Shown: one piece after another, positions 25,531 through 34,370 of the stretch
How the letters are laid out: each line of letters opens with the position of its first letter
Numbering within the stretch: the stretch's first letter is position 1
Source of the DNA: Clostridia bacterium
GTDB taxonomy: Bacteria; Bacillota; Clostridia; Christensenellales; Aristaeellaceae
NCBI GenBank assembly: GCA_017395685.1
Contig: JAFQOD010000004.1
Location: 124,001-188,000, forward strand
DNA length: 64,000 nucleotides
Direction: 5' to 3'
Made by a program: the position numbers and the translations under genes
The notes under the pieces: model-generated
Seen by the model: the letters and a program-made list of their open reading frames with translations, nothing else
Told to the model about the DNA's origin: nothing
Database searches by the model: none

Positions 25531-26238
25531 ATGGGATTGATGGATGGATTAAAGGCACGCAAAGCATTGATGAAGCATCAGAAGGGCGAAGTGGACGCCG
25601 CAAAGGCCGATTATAAAGCGTTATACGAGGGCGGTTATATCGCCGCTGCTTATCTTTTGCCTTATACGGTGCTGCTGCTGCGGGATGGCGGCGAAGAAAA
25701 CTATCTGAAGGTAAAGGAAATTCTGAAAAAATGTGAAAAGGCGCCGGATATCAATGATACCCGCCGTCAGCAGCTGTGGATGAATTATGCCGTAGCCCAG
25801 TATAAAATGGGCGAAATGGAAAAGGCGCTGCAGTTGCTGGAGCGTTCCCATCAGAAGGCACCCTGCGGGCTGACCTACGGCGCCCTGGGTTTCCTCTACA
25901 TCGAAGCTGGTATGCAGGAAAAGGCCCTGGAATATAATTTGGAAGCCCTGGATTATGATGATGAGGATCCTGTGGTGCTGGATAATCTGGCCCAGACCTA
26001 TTATCGGCTGGTCGGGGATAAGGAAAAGGCCAAGGAATACTTCCTGAAAGCCCTGGAATATAAGGAAAATCAGATTGATACGCTGTATTTCCTCTCCCTC
26101 TATGATGAGGAAGAAGGAAATTATAAGGCTGCCGCCAAAAAGCTGGAGCTGGCCCTGGAAGGCCGTTTCTCTCCCCTCAATTATGCCAATCGAGGCCGGG
26201 TGGAAGAGGCGTATGCCCGGATAAAGGCCAAAATGTAA
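25531..26238 (+). CDS. TPR-repeat protein
   Basis: The 235-residue protein consists of tandem tetratricopeptide-type helix pairs (QYKMGEMEKALQLLERSHQK, FLYIEAGMQEKALEYNLEAL, AQTYYRLVGDKEKAKEYFLKAL, EGNYKAAAKKLELALEG). No signal peptide or membrane segment is present, so it is cytoplasmic. Such proteins hold complexes together. Its partner might be the YprB-like protein encoded immediately upstream, which also has TPRs (inference). AAGGAGG is ten bases before the ATG. It is the last gene of the iscR-headed array. Confidence 0.85.
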   Translation: MGLMDGLKARKALMKHQKGEVDAAKADYKALYEGGYIAAAYLLPYTVLLLRDGGEENYLKVKEILKKCEKAPDINDTRRQQLWMNYAVAQYKMGEMEKALQLLERSHQKAPCGLTYGALGFLYIEAGMQEKALEYNLEALDYDDEDPVVLDNLAQTYYRLVGDKEKAKEYFLKALEYKENQIDTLYFLSLYDEEEGNYKAAAKKLELALEGRFSPLNYANRGRVEEAYARIKAKM

Positions 26239-26268
26239 TCTGATCTTAAAAGAATAAAATCAATCAAT

Positions 26269-26317
26269 CGGGCCATGCTAATTCCAGAAAAGGAGGAATG
26301 TGCATGGCCCGTTTTTT
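26269..26317 (+). promoter_or_regulatory. Terminator-like hairpin containing the S11 peptidase ribosome site and start codon
   Basis: CGGGCCATGC (26269-26278) is a perfect 10-base complement of GCATGGCCCG (26302-26311), which is followed by six T residues. The 23-base loop contains AGGAGG, and the 3' arm contains the ATG (26304) of the next gene. The structure can act as terminator of the upstream operon and can hide the start codon. A ribosome bound in the loop would prevent it from forming. Confidence 0.65.
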
Positions 26318-27473
26318 GCGCGGCATGATCAGGAGCGTTTGCCTGATTTGCTGCCTGATGCTGATGATTCCTGCTGCCAAGGCAAAACCCCTGGAGGAGG
26401 GAACGCCCATGACCCTGACCGCCCCCAGCGCAATGCTGATGGAAGCGGAAACGGGAACGGTGATCTTTGAAAAAAATGCGGATGAGAAAAGGCCGGTGGC
26501 GTCGGTTACCAAGCTGATGACGCTGCTGATCCTGCTGGAACGGCTGGAGGATGGGGCCATTACCCTGGAGGATCAGGTGACCGTATCCCCAAACGCTGCC
26601 GGACAGACAGGATCCCAGGCACTGCTGGATGCCCATGCAGTGTATCCTTTGAAGGATTTATTGAAATCCACCATCATTGCCAGCGGAAATGACAGCGCCG
26701 TGGCCCTGGCGGAATATGTGGCCGGCACGGAGGAAAGCTTTGTTTCCCTGATGAATGAAAAAGCTGAAGAAATGGGGCTTGAAAATACCCATTATGCCAA
26801 TTGCACCGGGCTTCCGACCCAGGATCATTATACAACCGCCCGGGATGTGGCGGTAATTTCCCGGGAAATTACAAAATACCCTTTGTATTTTGATTATTCA
26901 GCCACCTGGCTGGACAGTCTTACCCATCCCTCCGGCAGGGTGACCGATCTTACCAATACCAACCGGCTGGTACGATTTTATCAGGATTGCGATGGGCTGA
27001 AGACAGGCTCTACCAACGAAGCCAAGTATTGCCTGAGCGCCACGGCGGAGCGGGATGGGATGCGGCTGATTGCGGTGGTTCTGGGCGTGCCCAAAAGCCA
27101 AACACGATTTGATGAAGCAAGGGCCATGATGGATTATGGCTTTGCTACCTATACCCGTACCCAGGTGGCACGGCCGGGGGATCTGACCGGGGTGCAGCTG
27201 CCGGTAAAGATGGGGGCCAGGGATCAGGTGGATGTGGCCCTTGGCAGCGGGCTTTCCATGCTGCTCAGATCAGGCCAGGCAGGCAAGCTTTCCTTTGAAA
27301 CGGATTTGCCGGATTATGTAGTGGCGCCCATTCATGCCGGGGATGAACTGGGGGAGATCCGGGTGCTGCTGGAGGGCAGGATTGTGGCCCGGCTTCCGGC
27401 TGTGGCGGCCCAGACGGTGGGCCTGCCTGGTCTTATGGAGGGATTTGCCCGGTTATTTGCCAACTGGCGATAG
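26304..27473 (+). CDS. D-alanyl-D-alanine carboxypeptidase, serine type (S11, DacF-like)
   Basis: This penicillin-binding protein trims the terminal D-Ala from peptidoglycan. The ATG at 26304 is preferred over that at 26298 because AGGAGG ends seven bases before it. Signal peptide: residues 1-28 (VCLICCLMLMIPAAKA). The three active-site motifs are SVTK in ASVTKLMT, SGN in ASGNDSA and KTG in DGLKTGST. A C-terminal beta domain (residues about 270-355) is followed by an amphipathic segment (PGLMEGFARLFANW) typical of membrane association in this family. The start codon lies in a hairpin arm (26269-26317). Confidence 0.93.
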   Translation: MARFLRGMIRSVCLICCLMLMIPAAKAKPLEEGTPMTLTAPSAMLMEAETGTVIFEKNADEKRPVASVTKLMTLLILLERLEDGAITLEDQVTVSPNAAGQTGSQALLDAHAVYPLKDLLKSTIIASGNDSAVALAEYVAGTEESFVSLMNEKAEEMGLENTHYANCTGLPTQDHYTTARDVAVISREITKYPLYFDYSATWLDSLTHPSGRVTDLTNTNRLVRFYQDCDGLKTGSTNEAKYCLSATAERDGMRLIAVVLGVPKSQTRFDEARAMMDYGFATYTRTQVARPGDLTGVQLPVKMGARDQVDVALGSGLSMLLRSGQAGKLSFETDLPDYVVAPIHAGDELGEIRVLLEGRIVARLPAVAAQTVGLPGLMEGFARLFANWR

Positions 27474-27556
27474 AAATCATGTAAAAAAATCCGGCGCATC
27501 ATTGCCCGTACCTGATTCCTGTGATAAAATGAACAGGATACAAAGGAGGCGGGGCT

Positions 27557-28714
27557 GTGCGCCGGTTTATTTGTTTTTTTGCAGCGCTGATGCTGCTTCA
27601 ATCTTCCTGCTTTGCTTTTACGGATGAAGATTACTGGGTGGTAGAGGATGAGGAGGATCAGGTGATCAATCCCATCGATCAGGCCCGGGGTATCATGCGG
27701 GGAATGACGGTGGAAGAAAAGATTTATCAGCTGTTCATCGTCTGCCCGGAGGATCTGACCGGGGAGGATAGAACCACGGCATGGCCGAAGGAAAATCCCC
27801 TGCTTTCGTATCCTGTGGGCGGCGTGGTGATCTTTGGGCAGAATATCGTATCGGAGGATCAGATCCGATCCCTGGCGGAAAATCTATATCTGGATGCCAT
27901 TCAGGCGGATGTTTTTACGCCCTTTCTGGCGGTGGATGAGGAAGGGGGAGCTGTTTCCCGAGTGGCCAATAAGCTGGGCTATCCCTTTGCCATGTCCCCC
28001 GGAAAGATGGGAAAACTGAAGCAGCCCCAATTGGCCAGGGAAGCAGGAACGCAGATCGCAGGATATTTGAAGCCGCTGGGCTTTAATCTGGATTTTGCGC
28101 CGGTTTCAGATGTGCTGGTGGCAGATGCACCGGAGATTGGCGATCGTGCATACGGAAAGGATGCATCCCTGGTGACCGAATATTCCCTTGCCATGGCCCA
28201 GGGCCTGAGGGAAGGCGGAATTATTCCCTGCTTCAAGCATTTCCCCGGTCACGGCGCCGTTACGGGCAACACCCATAACGGCAAGGCCTTATCCAGACGG
28301 ACGGCTGAGCAGATGGCTTCAGCGGAATGGATCCCATATGCTGCCGGCATTGAGGAAGGAATTGAGATGATCATGATTTCTCATCTCACGGCTCAGGAAC
28401 TGGATAAAACTGCACCCAGCTCCCTTTCAAAGAACGTTATTCAGCATTTGCTGCGGGATCAGATGGGATATAACGGTGTGGTGGTGACAGATGCACTGCG
28501 CATGGAAGCTATCGTGGAAAATTATGATTCGGACGAGGCAGCTGTTCAGGCCATCCAGGCAGGCGCAGATCTGCTGCTGCTGCCCAATAATTTTAAGAAG
28601 GCAGTGGAAGGCATCCGGAAGGCCGTGGCGCAGGGTGATATTTCCATGGCGCGGCTGGATGAAAGCGTGGAACGAATCCTGGCCCTGAAAATTCAATATG
28701 GATTGATTCAATGA
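27557..28714 (+). CDS. nagZ: Secreted GH3 beta-N-acetylhexosaminidase-like protein
   Basis: The GTG at 27557 follows AAAGGAGG and gives 385 residues with a signal peptide (MRRFICFFAALMLLQSSCFA). The TIM barrel is complete: AVDEEGGAVSRV, FNLDFAPVSDVL, CFKHFPGHGAV and VVTDALRMEAI with the nucleophile Asp. NagZ enzymes release N-acetylglucosamine from cell-wall fragments. The general acid/base of NagZ is a His held by an Asp in a D-S-H motif six residues on; here this reads N-T-H, so the Asp partner is Asn. Activity may therefore be changed. It lies downstream of the S11 carboxypeptidase and has a terminator after it. Confidence 0.87.
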   Translation: MRRFICFFAALMLLQSSCFAFTDEDYWVVEDEEDQVINPIDQARGIMRGMTVEEKIYQLFIVCPEDLTGEDRTTAWPKENPLLSYPVGGVVIFGQNIVSEDQIRSLAENLYLDAIQADVFTPFLAVDEEGGAVSRVANKLGYPFAMSPGKMGKLKQPQLAREAGTQIAGYLKPLGFNLDFAPVSDVLVADAPEIGDRAYGKDASLVTEYSLAMAQGLREGGIIPCFKHFPGHGAVTGNTHNGKALSRRTAEQMASAEWIPYAAGIEEGIEMIMISHLTAQELDKTAPSSLSKNVIQHLLRDQMGYNGVVVTDALRMEAIVENYDSDEAAVQAIQAGADLLLLPNNFKKAVEGIRKAVAQGDISMARLDESVERILALKIQYGLIQ

Positions 28715-28724
28715 AATATAGATA

Positions 28725-28757
28725 AACGCCGGAGGATTGTTTCCACTCCGGCGTTTT
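28725..28757 (+). terminator. Rho-independent terminator
   Basis: AACGCCGGAG and CTCCGGCGTT form a ten-base stem followed by T residues, 11 bases after the GH3 stop. Confidence 0.88.
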
Positions 28758-28786
28758 TGTGTATAGGATGCGAGTGACGAAAAGAA

Positions 28787-29833
28787 TTATACGCGCCCGT
28801 TAAGAATGCGGATTTTTACTTCATCCTCAGGCTTCTTTCCGGCCATGCGCAGCATACCGAAACAGCCAAGCCCTGCGAATAAAAGGCCCAACAAATTATC
28901 TTTGATGAAGGAACCAACATACTCTGAATCCTCAAAAAGCATGGGAAAAACTTCCTGGATAAATTCGGTTTCGGGGACGGCTTCTTCCCACGGCTGAAGC
29001 GCTGCTACTTCCTGCTGATAAAAATCATGCAGGGTATAAACGGTTACTCCAAGATTACCGATTACAACGGCTAATACAACGCATATGATCAGGGTGATCA
29101 GTTTCATGATGCCAGGCTTTCCGCCCAGCAAATCATATCCTTTCGATGCAAGGAACGCAATGAGCAAGCCTACCAGGCTGGCCATGTATCCTGCGATACC
29201 CAGCAGCGTCCATGCGGCTGCACCTATCAGTGCGCCAATCAATGCGCCCAGAATGGGCAGCAGGGGGAATACTTTCTTTTCATTTATAGCAATCTGCTCC
29301 ATTGCCTGAGAAAGGGAATCACTGCAATGGCTGTGCATGGGGACGACAGCGCAATCTGACAGGCGGATGGGCTGGGAGGCGCTGTCTAAATCTTCACCGC
29401 ATTTTTCACATACGTGGGGGGTGGTCAGTGGCGCTACCAGAGGCAGGACATCCGCAACAAAAGCCCGGATGCACTTTAAAGTACCAGGATTATCGAAGAA
29501 ATTCACGTGTACCACGCTGCCGCCCTGGGCAAGAACCACGGCATTCATTCCTTTTCCCCGGGGCATTAGACGATATTTTTTCGGATCACCGGCTTTTTCT
29601 AAAATCAGATCAGCCACACGGTCTGCCGCCTGAAAATGTGCAGGCAGTTGACCTTCGATGACGGGTTGTTCCTCATCAGGAGCATGATGGCAACCAATAT
29701 AAATGGACAGGCGCTTATAACCCGCACCTTCGCTGAAGGATACAAAGCAGTTTTCCAGCCAGCCGTAGGCCACGCCGCTTTCGATTGTCAGATTCATCTC
29801 TGAAGCATAATTTTTTAATCCGCTTGCGATCAT
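28787..29833 (-). CDS. Membrane protein with N-terminal soluble domain, unknown function
   Basis: I do not recognise this 348-residue protein. Residues 1-140 are soluble and look like a folded alpha/beta domain. Around 140 a pair CEKCG suggests a small metal site. Residues about 195-265 hold three hydrophobic segments (LLPILGALIGALIGAAAW, ASLVGLLIAFLA, LITLIICVVLAVVIG), and another lies near 315-332 (LLGLLFAGLGCFGMLRM). GAAAGGAG precedes the ATG. It lies between a rightward terminator and the glycosyltransferase terminator, so it is probably monocistronic. Confidence 0.75.
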   Translation of the reverse strand: MIASGLKNYASEMNLTIESGVAYGWLENCFVSFSEGAGYKRLSIYIGCHHAPDEEQPVIEGQLPAHFQAADRVADLILEKAGDPKKYRLMPRGKGMNAVVLAQGGSVVHVNFFDNPGTLKCIRAFVADVLPLVAPLTTPHVCEKCGEDLDSASQPIRLSDCAVVPMHSHCSDSLSQAMEQIAINEKKVFPLLPILGALIGALIGAAAWTLLGIAGYMASLVGLLIAFLASKGYDLLGGKPGIMKLITLIICVVLAVVIGNLGVTVYTLHDFYQQEVAALQPWEEAVPETEFIQEVFPMLFEDSEYVGSFIKDNLLGLLFAGLGCFGMLRMAGKKPEDEVKIRILNGRV

Positions 29834-29906
29834 ATTTTTCTCCTTTCGTAAAACGACGAAATCATTATAGTAAGAATAATTTTACCTGTCAATGGAGCAA
29901 ATGTAA

Positions 29907-29934
29907 AAAACACACCCGGAAGGGGTGTGCTGGA
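29907..29934 (-). terminator. Terminator of the glycosyltransferase gene
   Basis: On the minus strand AGCACACCCC and GGGTGTG(T) pair across a short loop and are followed by six T residues. Confidence 0.85.
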
Positions 29935-29942
29935 AAGGCGGA

Positions 29943-31130
29943 TCAGATAACCCGCAGGTGTTTTTTTGATAATTTACCTTCTCTGCCCAAGGCAATCAGA
30001 CGCTCATATCGCTCAATAGCTGAATCCATGATCTTTTCCCAGGGAACAGGGATGGTTTCCCGGGCCCGATCACCGATCTGGCTCAGCCGCTGGGGATCCG
30101 ACAGTGCATTTTTGATTACTTTTGCCAGATCATCGGCGGAATTTTCACATAAGTACCCGTTTTCCTCATGCCGGACAATTTCAGCTGCGCTGCTGCCCCG
30201 CACCATAACGGAGGGAGTGCCCATCACGGCTGCTTCCCGCACCACCATGGGCGCATTATCATACAGGGAGGGGAAGGCGAAAAGGGAGGCGCGGCTGTAT
30301 AATCCATCCAGTATTTTGGCATCTGAAACGTGGCCTGCCAGATGGGTGCGACCGGCAATGCCAAGATCGTTGATTTTTTGCTCAATTTCCTTCATGTCCG
30401 GGCCCTGGCCTGCCAGAATCAGCTGATAGGCGGTGCCGTCTTTTTGCAGCCTGGCGCAGGCCTCCAGCACGGTCAGAATATTCTTTTTCCAGTTCATTTG
30501 CCCTACGAACAGGATCATAGGATCCTTTTTCAGGTTCCAGCGGCGTTCCACTTCCGTGACGGCGTCAGGGGCCGCAGTGCGCAGGGCCACGCCGTTGGGC
30601 ATGACGTGAATTTGCCCTTCATAGCCGTATTCGTGCAGCACATCTGCCGTGGCCTGCCCGACGGCCCATACTTCATCGCAGCGCTCATAAAAATCCACCA
30701 CGAATTTGACCCCCAGCCGGGCCAGCTTTTCCGACTTGGTGGCCTTGAGGAAATCATCATAATACTTGGAATGGAAGGTGGCAACAAGGGGGATTTTGCG
30801 CAGCACAGCCAGGCGCAGCGCCTCGGAACCGGAGGTGAAAGGGCTGTGGGAATGGATGATATCCAGGGGAATCATCCGCATCCGGGCCCGGTAATGGGCA
30901 TCCCAGGGGGCCTCACCCTGCTTATAATGCTTCATGCCGGGCAGGCTGACAGCCTGAAAATCCACCAGCTCAAAGGGATAGCCGCCCCGGTGGCCGGTAT
31001 CATACATGGGGGTTACCACACTGACCTGATGCCCCATATGGGAAAGGGTTTCCGCATAGGCCAGGGCCACCCGGCCCACGCCATCCACAATGGGAAGGAA
31101 AGTATCGGTAAATTGTCCAATTCGCAACAT
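29943..31130 (-). CDS. Glycosyltransferase family 4 (GT-B)
   Basis: The 395-residue protein shows the two Rossmann domains of a GT-B retaining glycosyltransferase: FTDTFLPIVDGVGRVALAYAETL at the acceptor side, DIIHSHSPF and VATFHSKYY, then the C-terminal ILFVGQMNWKKNILTVLEA, LAGQGPD, LAGHVSD and FAFPSLYDNAPMVVREAAVMG. In the EX7E motif of family 4 the first acidic residue is Asp. The pattern is closest to diacylglycerol glucosyltransferases and mannosyltransferases of Firmicutes; a glycolipid role is an inference. GGAGGCGA precedes the ATG. Confidence 0.88.
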   Translation of the reverse strand: MLRIGQFTDTFLPIVDGVGRVALAYAETLSHMGHQVSVVTPMYDTGHRGGYPFELVDFQAVSLPGMKHYKQGEAPWDAHYRARMRMIPLDIIHSHSPFTSGSEALRLAVLRKIPLVATFHSKYYDDFLKATKSEKLARLGVKFVVDFYERCDEVWAVGQATADVLHEYGYEGQIHVMPNGVALRTAAPDAVTEVERRWNLKKDPMILFVGQMNWKKNILTVLEACARLQKDGTAYQLILAGQGPDMKEIEQKINDLGIAGRTHLAGHVSDAKILDGLYSRASLFAFPSLYDNAPMVVREAAVMGTPSVMVRGSSAAEIVRHEENGYLCENSADDLAKVIKNALSDPQRLSQIGDRARETIPVPWEKIMDSAIERYERLIALGREGKLSKKHLRVI

Positions 31131-31232
31131 AGGATCGCCTCCATATGTTCAAATTATCGCACATTAAGAAGGAAAATGCAAATCACATTTGCAAAAAATT
31201 GGGAATAAATCATGGCGGAAATGTGTTATGTC

Positions 31233-31439
31233 TCAGCCTTCCTGCTTTCGCTGGGCCTGCATTCTTTCTTCCATGGTCTTTGGGGATTCCCCTTTCATGG
31301 CCAGTACGGCCTCCCTTGTCAGGGCAGTGCCGGTGCCCTGACAGGCATAGCAGCGATACAGGCAATCGGGACAGACGCAGGCATTATCCCGTTCGGAGTG
31401 AATCATAAAACTATCGCAATTGGGGCAGCCGCAGCGCAT
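31233..31439 (-). CDS. Small zinc-ribbon protein
   Basis: The ATG at 31439 follows AGAGGTGGG; an in-frame GTG nine bases upstream is less well placed. The 68-residue protein has eight cysteines in its first half: CGCPNC, ACVCPDC, CYAC. This suggests one or two zinc ribbons. The C-terminal half is a charged helix (EAVLAMKGESPKTMEERMQAQRK). It has a good promoter of its own (31475-31503), which supports it as a real gene. Role unknown; ribbons of this size often bind nucleic acid or a protein partner. Confidence 0.62.
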   Translation of the reverse strand: MRCGCPNCDSFMIHSERDNACVCPDCLYRCYACQGTGTALTREAVLAMKGESPKTMEERMQAQRKQEG

Positions 31440-31474
31440 AAAACCCACCTCTTATTTCTTATCGGATGGGTATC

Positions 31475-31503
31475 AGTATACCACGAAAAGATAAAACTGT
31501 AAA
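31475..31503 (-). promoter_or_regulatory. Promoter of the zinc-ribbon gene
   Basis: TTTACA (31503-31498), 17 bases, TATACT (31480-31475). Confidence 0.65.
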
Positions 31504-31530
31504 CAATGGGCAAAATCCAGGGCGGATCAA

Positions 31531-31559
31531 TTGCCTTTTCAGCATAATTGCCGTATAAT
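31531..31559 (+). promoter_or_regulatory. Promoter of the membrane protein-gtrA group
   Basis: TTGCCT (31531-31536), 17 bases, TATAAT (31554-31559), about 36 bases before the ATG at 31595. Confidence 0.65.
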
Positions 31560-31594
31560 AAGTTACGAAATTGTTTCGATTTGGAGGCGGCTGC

Positions 31595-33634
31595 ATGGCT
31601 GGCATTGCTTATTTTCTGTTATTCTCCGCAGGCGGGGTGGGGATTATTTTTCTGCTGCTGCCCAGGCTGCGTATGATTGCCAAATGCTGGCTGGGGCTGT
31701 GCCTGGGATTGATCCTGATGATGTGGCTGCCCGCCTTGTTTGCCTTCCTGATGGATTTTACCATCGGCGCCCATCTTTGCTCCATCCTTCTTATGCTGCT
31801 TTTGCTGGCAGGGGCATGGTTTGGCCGGGCAAAGGAGGGCATGGCCCCCTGGAGCGACAGGGATAAGCGGCTGCTGCTGATGCTTGCCTGTGTGGCGCTT
31901 CCCCTTTCCATATGGGGCGGATATATGCAGTATTCCCATGTGCTGCGTCCAGCAGCGGATGGATCCCTCCATGTTGGGCAGAGCACCTACGGGGATTTGC
32001 CTCTCCATCTGGCCATTGCCACCAGCCTTCGCAATGCCTCCTTCCCGCCGGATTATTCCATTCTGCCGGGGGCGTTGCTTTCCTATCCCTTCCTTGCCGA
32101 TTCTCTTTCTACCTCCTTTTTGATGATGGGCTGCTCCATCCAGACGGCCATGGTATTCCCCGGTACCTGGATGATGATGCTTACCTTCTCCGGCTATCTG
32201 ATCCTGGCGGAGAAAATGGCCAAAACCTGGAAGGGGGCTATCCTGGCCACGCTGTTTTTCTTTATCAACGGCGGCCTGGGCTTTATCTACCTTTTTGATA
32301 TGCAGGGGGCGGTGCTGGGCGCCGCAGGGGAAAATGAGCTGCAGAGCGTATCCGGCCTTTGGAACCGGATCAGGCTTGTGATGGACGGCTGGTATCAGAC
32401 TCCTGCCAATCATGCGGAATTTACCACCTATAATCTTCGCTGGAGCAATGTGATCGCCGATATGATGATCCCCCAGCGGACGACCCTGGGGGGCTGGTGC
32501 CAGGTGCTGCCCTGCATTTATCTGCTGTATGACAGCCTGATGCCGGAAAAAAATCAGCTGCCCGCCATTGATTGCCATGATGGGCCGGTTGCAGTATTTA
32601 TCCGCAGGGAGATTCCTTACCGGCAATTGATTCTGTTGGGCCTGTGGGCAGGAATGCTGCCCATGGTGAATACCCATTGCTTCCTGGCATTGGGACTGCT
32701 AAGCGCAGGATGGCTTCTCTATGATCTGATCCACTGCAAAGGGCAGCGGATGCAGGCACTGATTCACTGGGGCATTTTCGGGGGCCTTGCGGTGCTTGCA
32801 GCAGCGCCCCAGCTTTTTACCTGGACCTTCAATCAGGCCGTTGGAAATGAAAACTTTCTGCAGTTCCAGTTCAATTGGGTCAATGGCAGTCAAGGAATGC
32901 TGGATGGGTATTTCTGGTTCTATCTGAAGAATATCGGGCTGCCCTTCCTGCTGATTTTGCTGGCGCTGCTGGAAAAGAATCAAAAGCGCAGATTTCTGGC
33001 AAGCGGCGCATTCATGATTTATCTGGTGGCGGAATTCATTCAGTTCCAGCCTAATATTTACGATAACAACAAGCTTCTGTATATCTGGTATATGATCTGC
33101 TGCGTGATTGCGGCGGATTATGGGCTGGAATTGCTGGGAAAACTGAAGGGCATGCGGGCAAAGCCTGTGATTGCCGCCCTGTGCGCTTTTGTCTGCTTTT
33201 TCACCGGCGCTTTATCCATCGCCCATGAAGTAAAAAGTGATTGGCAGATGTTTTCCCGGGCGGAAGTGGAGGCGGCTGAGTATATCGAAGAAAATACTGA
33301 ACCGGATGCCACCTTCCTCACCTGGACCCAGCATATCAATTTTGTCAGCAGCCTGGCGGGCAGAAGGATCGTCTGCGGCCCGGATACCTGGCTCTATTAT
33401 CATGGCTTCAATACCTGGGACAGGCAAAGGGATATCCGTTCCTTCTATGCCGATCCGGTGGGCTATGAATATATCCTTTCGGAATATGAGGTGGATTATA
33501 TTCTGATCGGCAGCCAGGAAAGATATCATCTTTCCGTGGATGAATATGCCATTGCCAATCGTTATGATAAGGTATACGAAAGCGATTGGGGCGAAATTGT
33601 GATTTACAGGGTAGGGGAGGAAGAAGGAAAATGA
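31595..33634 (+). CDS. Large polytopic membrane protein (GT-C-like)
   Basis: The ATG at 31595 follows TTGGAGGCGG and gives 679 residues. There are at least ten hydrophobic segments (LLFSAGGVGIIFLLL, LCSILLMLLLLAGAW, ILATLFFFINGGLGFIYLF and others) between residues 5 and 535, then a soluble tail of about 150 residues. The long outside loops (HVGQSTYGDLPLHLAIATSL; NHAEFTTYNLRWSNVIADM) and the C-terminal soluble region resemble GT-C glycosyltransferases that use lipid-linked sugars, but no decisive catalytic motif is visible. Co-transcription with a GtrA-like flippase partner supports a surface-glycosylation role (inference). The next gene overlaps its stop (ATGA). Confidence 0.78.
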   Translation: MAGIAYFLLFSAGGVGIIFLLLPRLRMIAKCWLGLCLGLILMMWLPALFAFLMDFTIGAHLCSILLMLLLLAGAWFGRAKEGMAPWSDRDKRLLLMLACVALPLSIWGGYMQYSHVLRPAADGSLHVGQSTYGDLPLHLAIATSLRNASFPPDYSILPGALLSYPFLADSLSTSFLMMGCSIQTAMVFPGTWMMMLTFSGYLILAEKMAKTWKGAILATLFFFINGGLGFIYLFDMQGAVLGAAGENELQSVSGLWNRIRLVMDGWYQTPANHAEFTTYNLRWSNVIADMMIPQRTTLGGWCQVLPCIYLLYDSLMPEKNQLPAIDCHDGPVAVFIRREIPYRQLILLGLWAGMLPMVNTHCFLALGLLSAGWLLYDLIHCKGQRMQALIHWGIFGGLAVLAAAPQLFTWTFNQAVGNENFLQFQFNWVNGSQGMLDGYFWFYLKNIGLPFLLILLALLEKNQKRRFLASGAFMIYLVAEFIQFQPNIYDNNKLLYIWYMICCVIAADYGLELLGKLKGMRAKPVIAALCAFVCFFTGALSIAHEVKSDWQMFSRAEVEAAEYIEENTEPDATFLTWTQHINFVSSLAGRRIVCGPDTWLYYHGFNTWDRQRDIRSFYADPVGYEYILSEYEVDYILIGSQERYHLSVDEYAIANRYDKVYESDWGEIVIYRVGEEEGK

Positions 33635-33879
33635 TCCGCCGCTTTCTCGCCTATTCCCTGGCCCATAACAGGCCGGTCAGGGTGCTGTGGGCAGATACCA
33701 TGAAATGCCAGAATATCCGGGTGATTGCCCTGGAGGAGGAACAGGTATCCTTCCTTTCTGCCCGCCGGAAAACCCCGGAGACCCAGCCCCTTTCCGCCAT
33801 CCTTTCCGCTTCCTATGCCCGGGGGGATGACGGGGATACCCTGAAATATGCTGCTTTGGAGGAAACGAAACATGATTGA
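33631..33879 (+). CDS. Small conserved-looking cytoplasmic protein
   Basis: The 82-residue protein starts at the ATG overlapping the stop of the membrane gene. Its pattern NRPVRVLWADTMKCQNIRVIALEEEQVSFLSARR followed by QPLSAILSASYARGDDGD resembles a minimal WYL-like or small SH3-like beta barrel, but this is only a resemblance. No signal or membrane segment. The gtrA-like gene starts within its last codons. It is translationally coupled on both sides, which supports it as real. Function unknown. Confidence 0.6.
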   Translation: MIRRFLAYSLAHNRPVRVLWADTMKCQNIRVIALEEEQVSFLSARRKTPETQPLSAILSASYARGDDGDTLKYAALEETKHD

Positions 33880-34336
33880 TAAAATCAAGGCTCTGCTGAA
33901 GAATAAGGAAAAAATGCGGGAACTGATCACCTATGTGATCTTCGGCGTGCTGACCACAGTGGTCAATTGGGCGGTATATCTGGGGATTACCAAGGCATTT
34001 GCCATGGATTCTTATCCGGAAGGCAGCACCCCTTACCTGATCATCATCAATGCCGCCCAGATTCTGGGCTGGATTTTATCGGTGCTTTTTGCCTATGCCA
34101 CCAACAAGAAATTCGTATTCCAGAGCGATACCGGTGTAAAAAACGGCGCATGGAAGGAATTCATCCTGTTTGTTTCCGCCCGGATTGCCTCTCTTCTGAT
34201 CTTTGATCTGGCGCTGTTCAATATTCTGCATCTGCTGGGCGTCAATGATAAGGTTGATAAGCTGATTATGAATGTGCTGGTGGTCATTTTCAATTATGTT
34301 GCCAGCCGGTATGTGGTATTCAAAAAGAAGAAATAA
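33872..34336 (+). CDS. GtrA-family membrane protein
   Basis: The ATG at 33872 follows GGAGGAAA and gives 154 residues. Four hydrophobic segments (LITYVIFGVLTTVVNWAVYL; IINAAQILGWILSVLFAYATNKKFVF; FILFVSARIASLLIFDLALF; IMNVLVVIFNYVASRYVVF) and the motif ATNKKFVF are typical of GtrA (PF04138). Such proteins take part in moving undecaprenyl-phosphate-linked sugars across the membrane, usually with a GT-C transferase, here probably the polytopic protein two genes upstream. Confidence 0.9.
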   Translation: MIDKIKALLKNKEKMRELITYVIFGVLTTVVNWAVYLGITKAFAMDSYPEGSTPYLIIINAAQILGWILSVLFAYATNKKFVFQSDTGVKNGAWKEFILFVSARIASLLIFDLALFNILHLLGVNDKVDKLIMNVLVVIFNYVASRYVVFKKKK

Positions 34337-34370
34337 GGAAATGATATTCTGTGAAAGAGGAGTGAAGAAG

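Noticed and set aside
29943-31130. Glycosyltransferase and membrane genes as a capsule locus
   Set aside because: The genes are on opposite strands and no polymerase or flippase other than GtrA is present, so only separate functions are supported.
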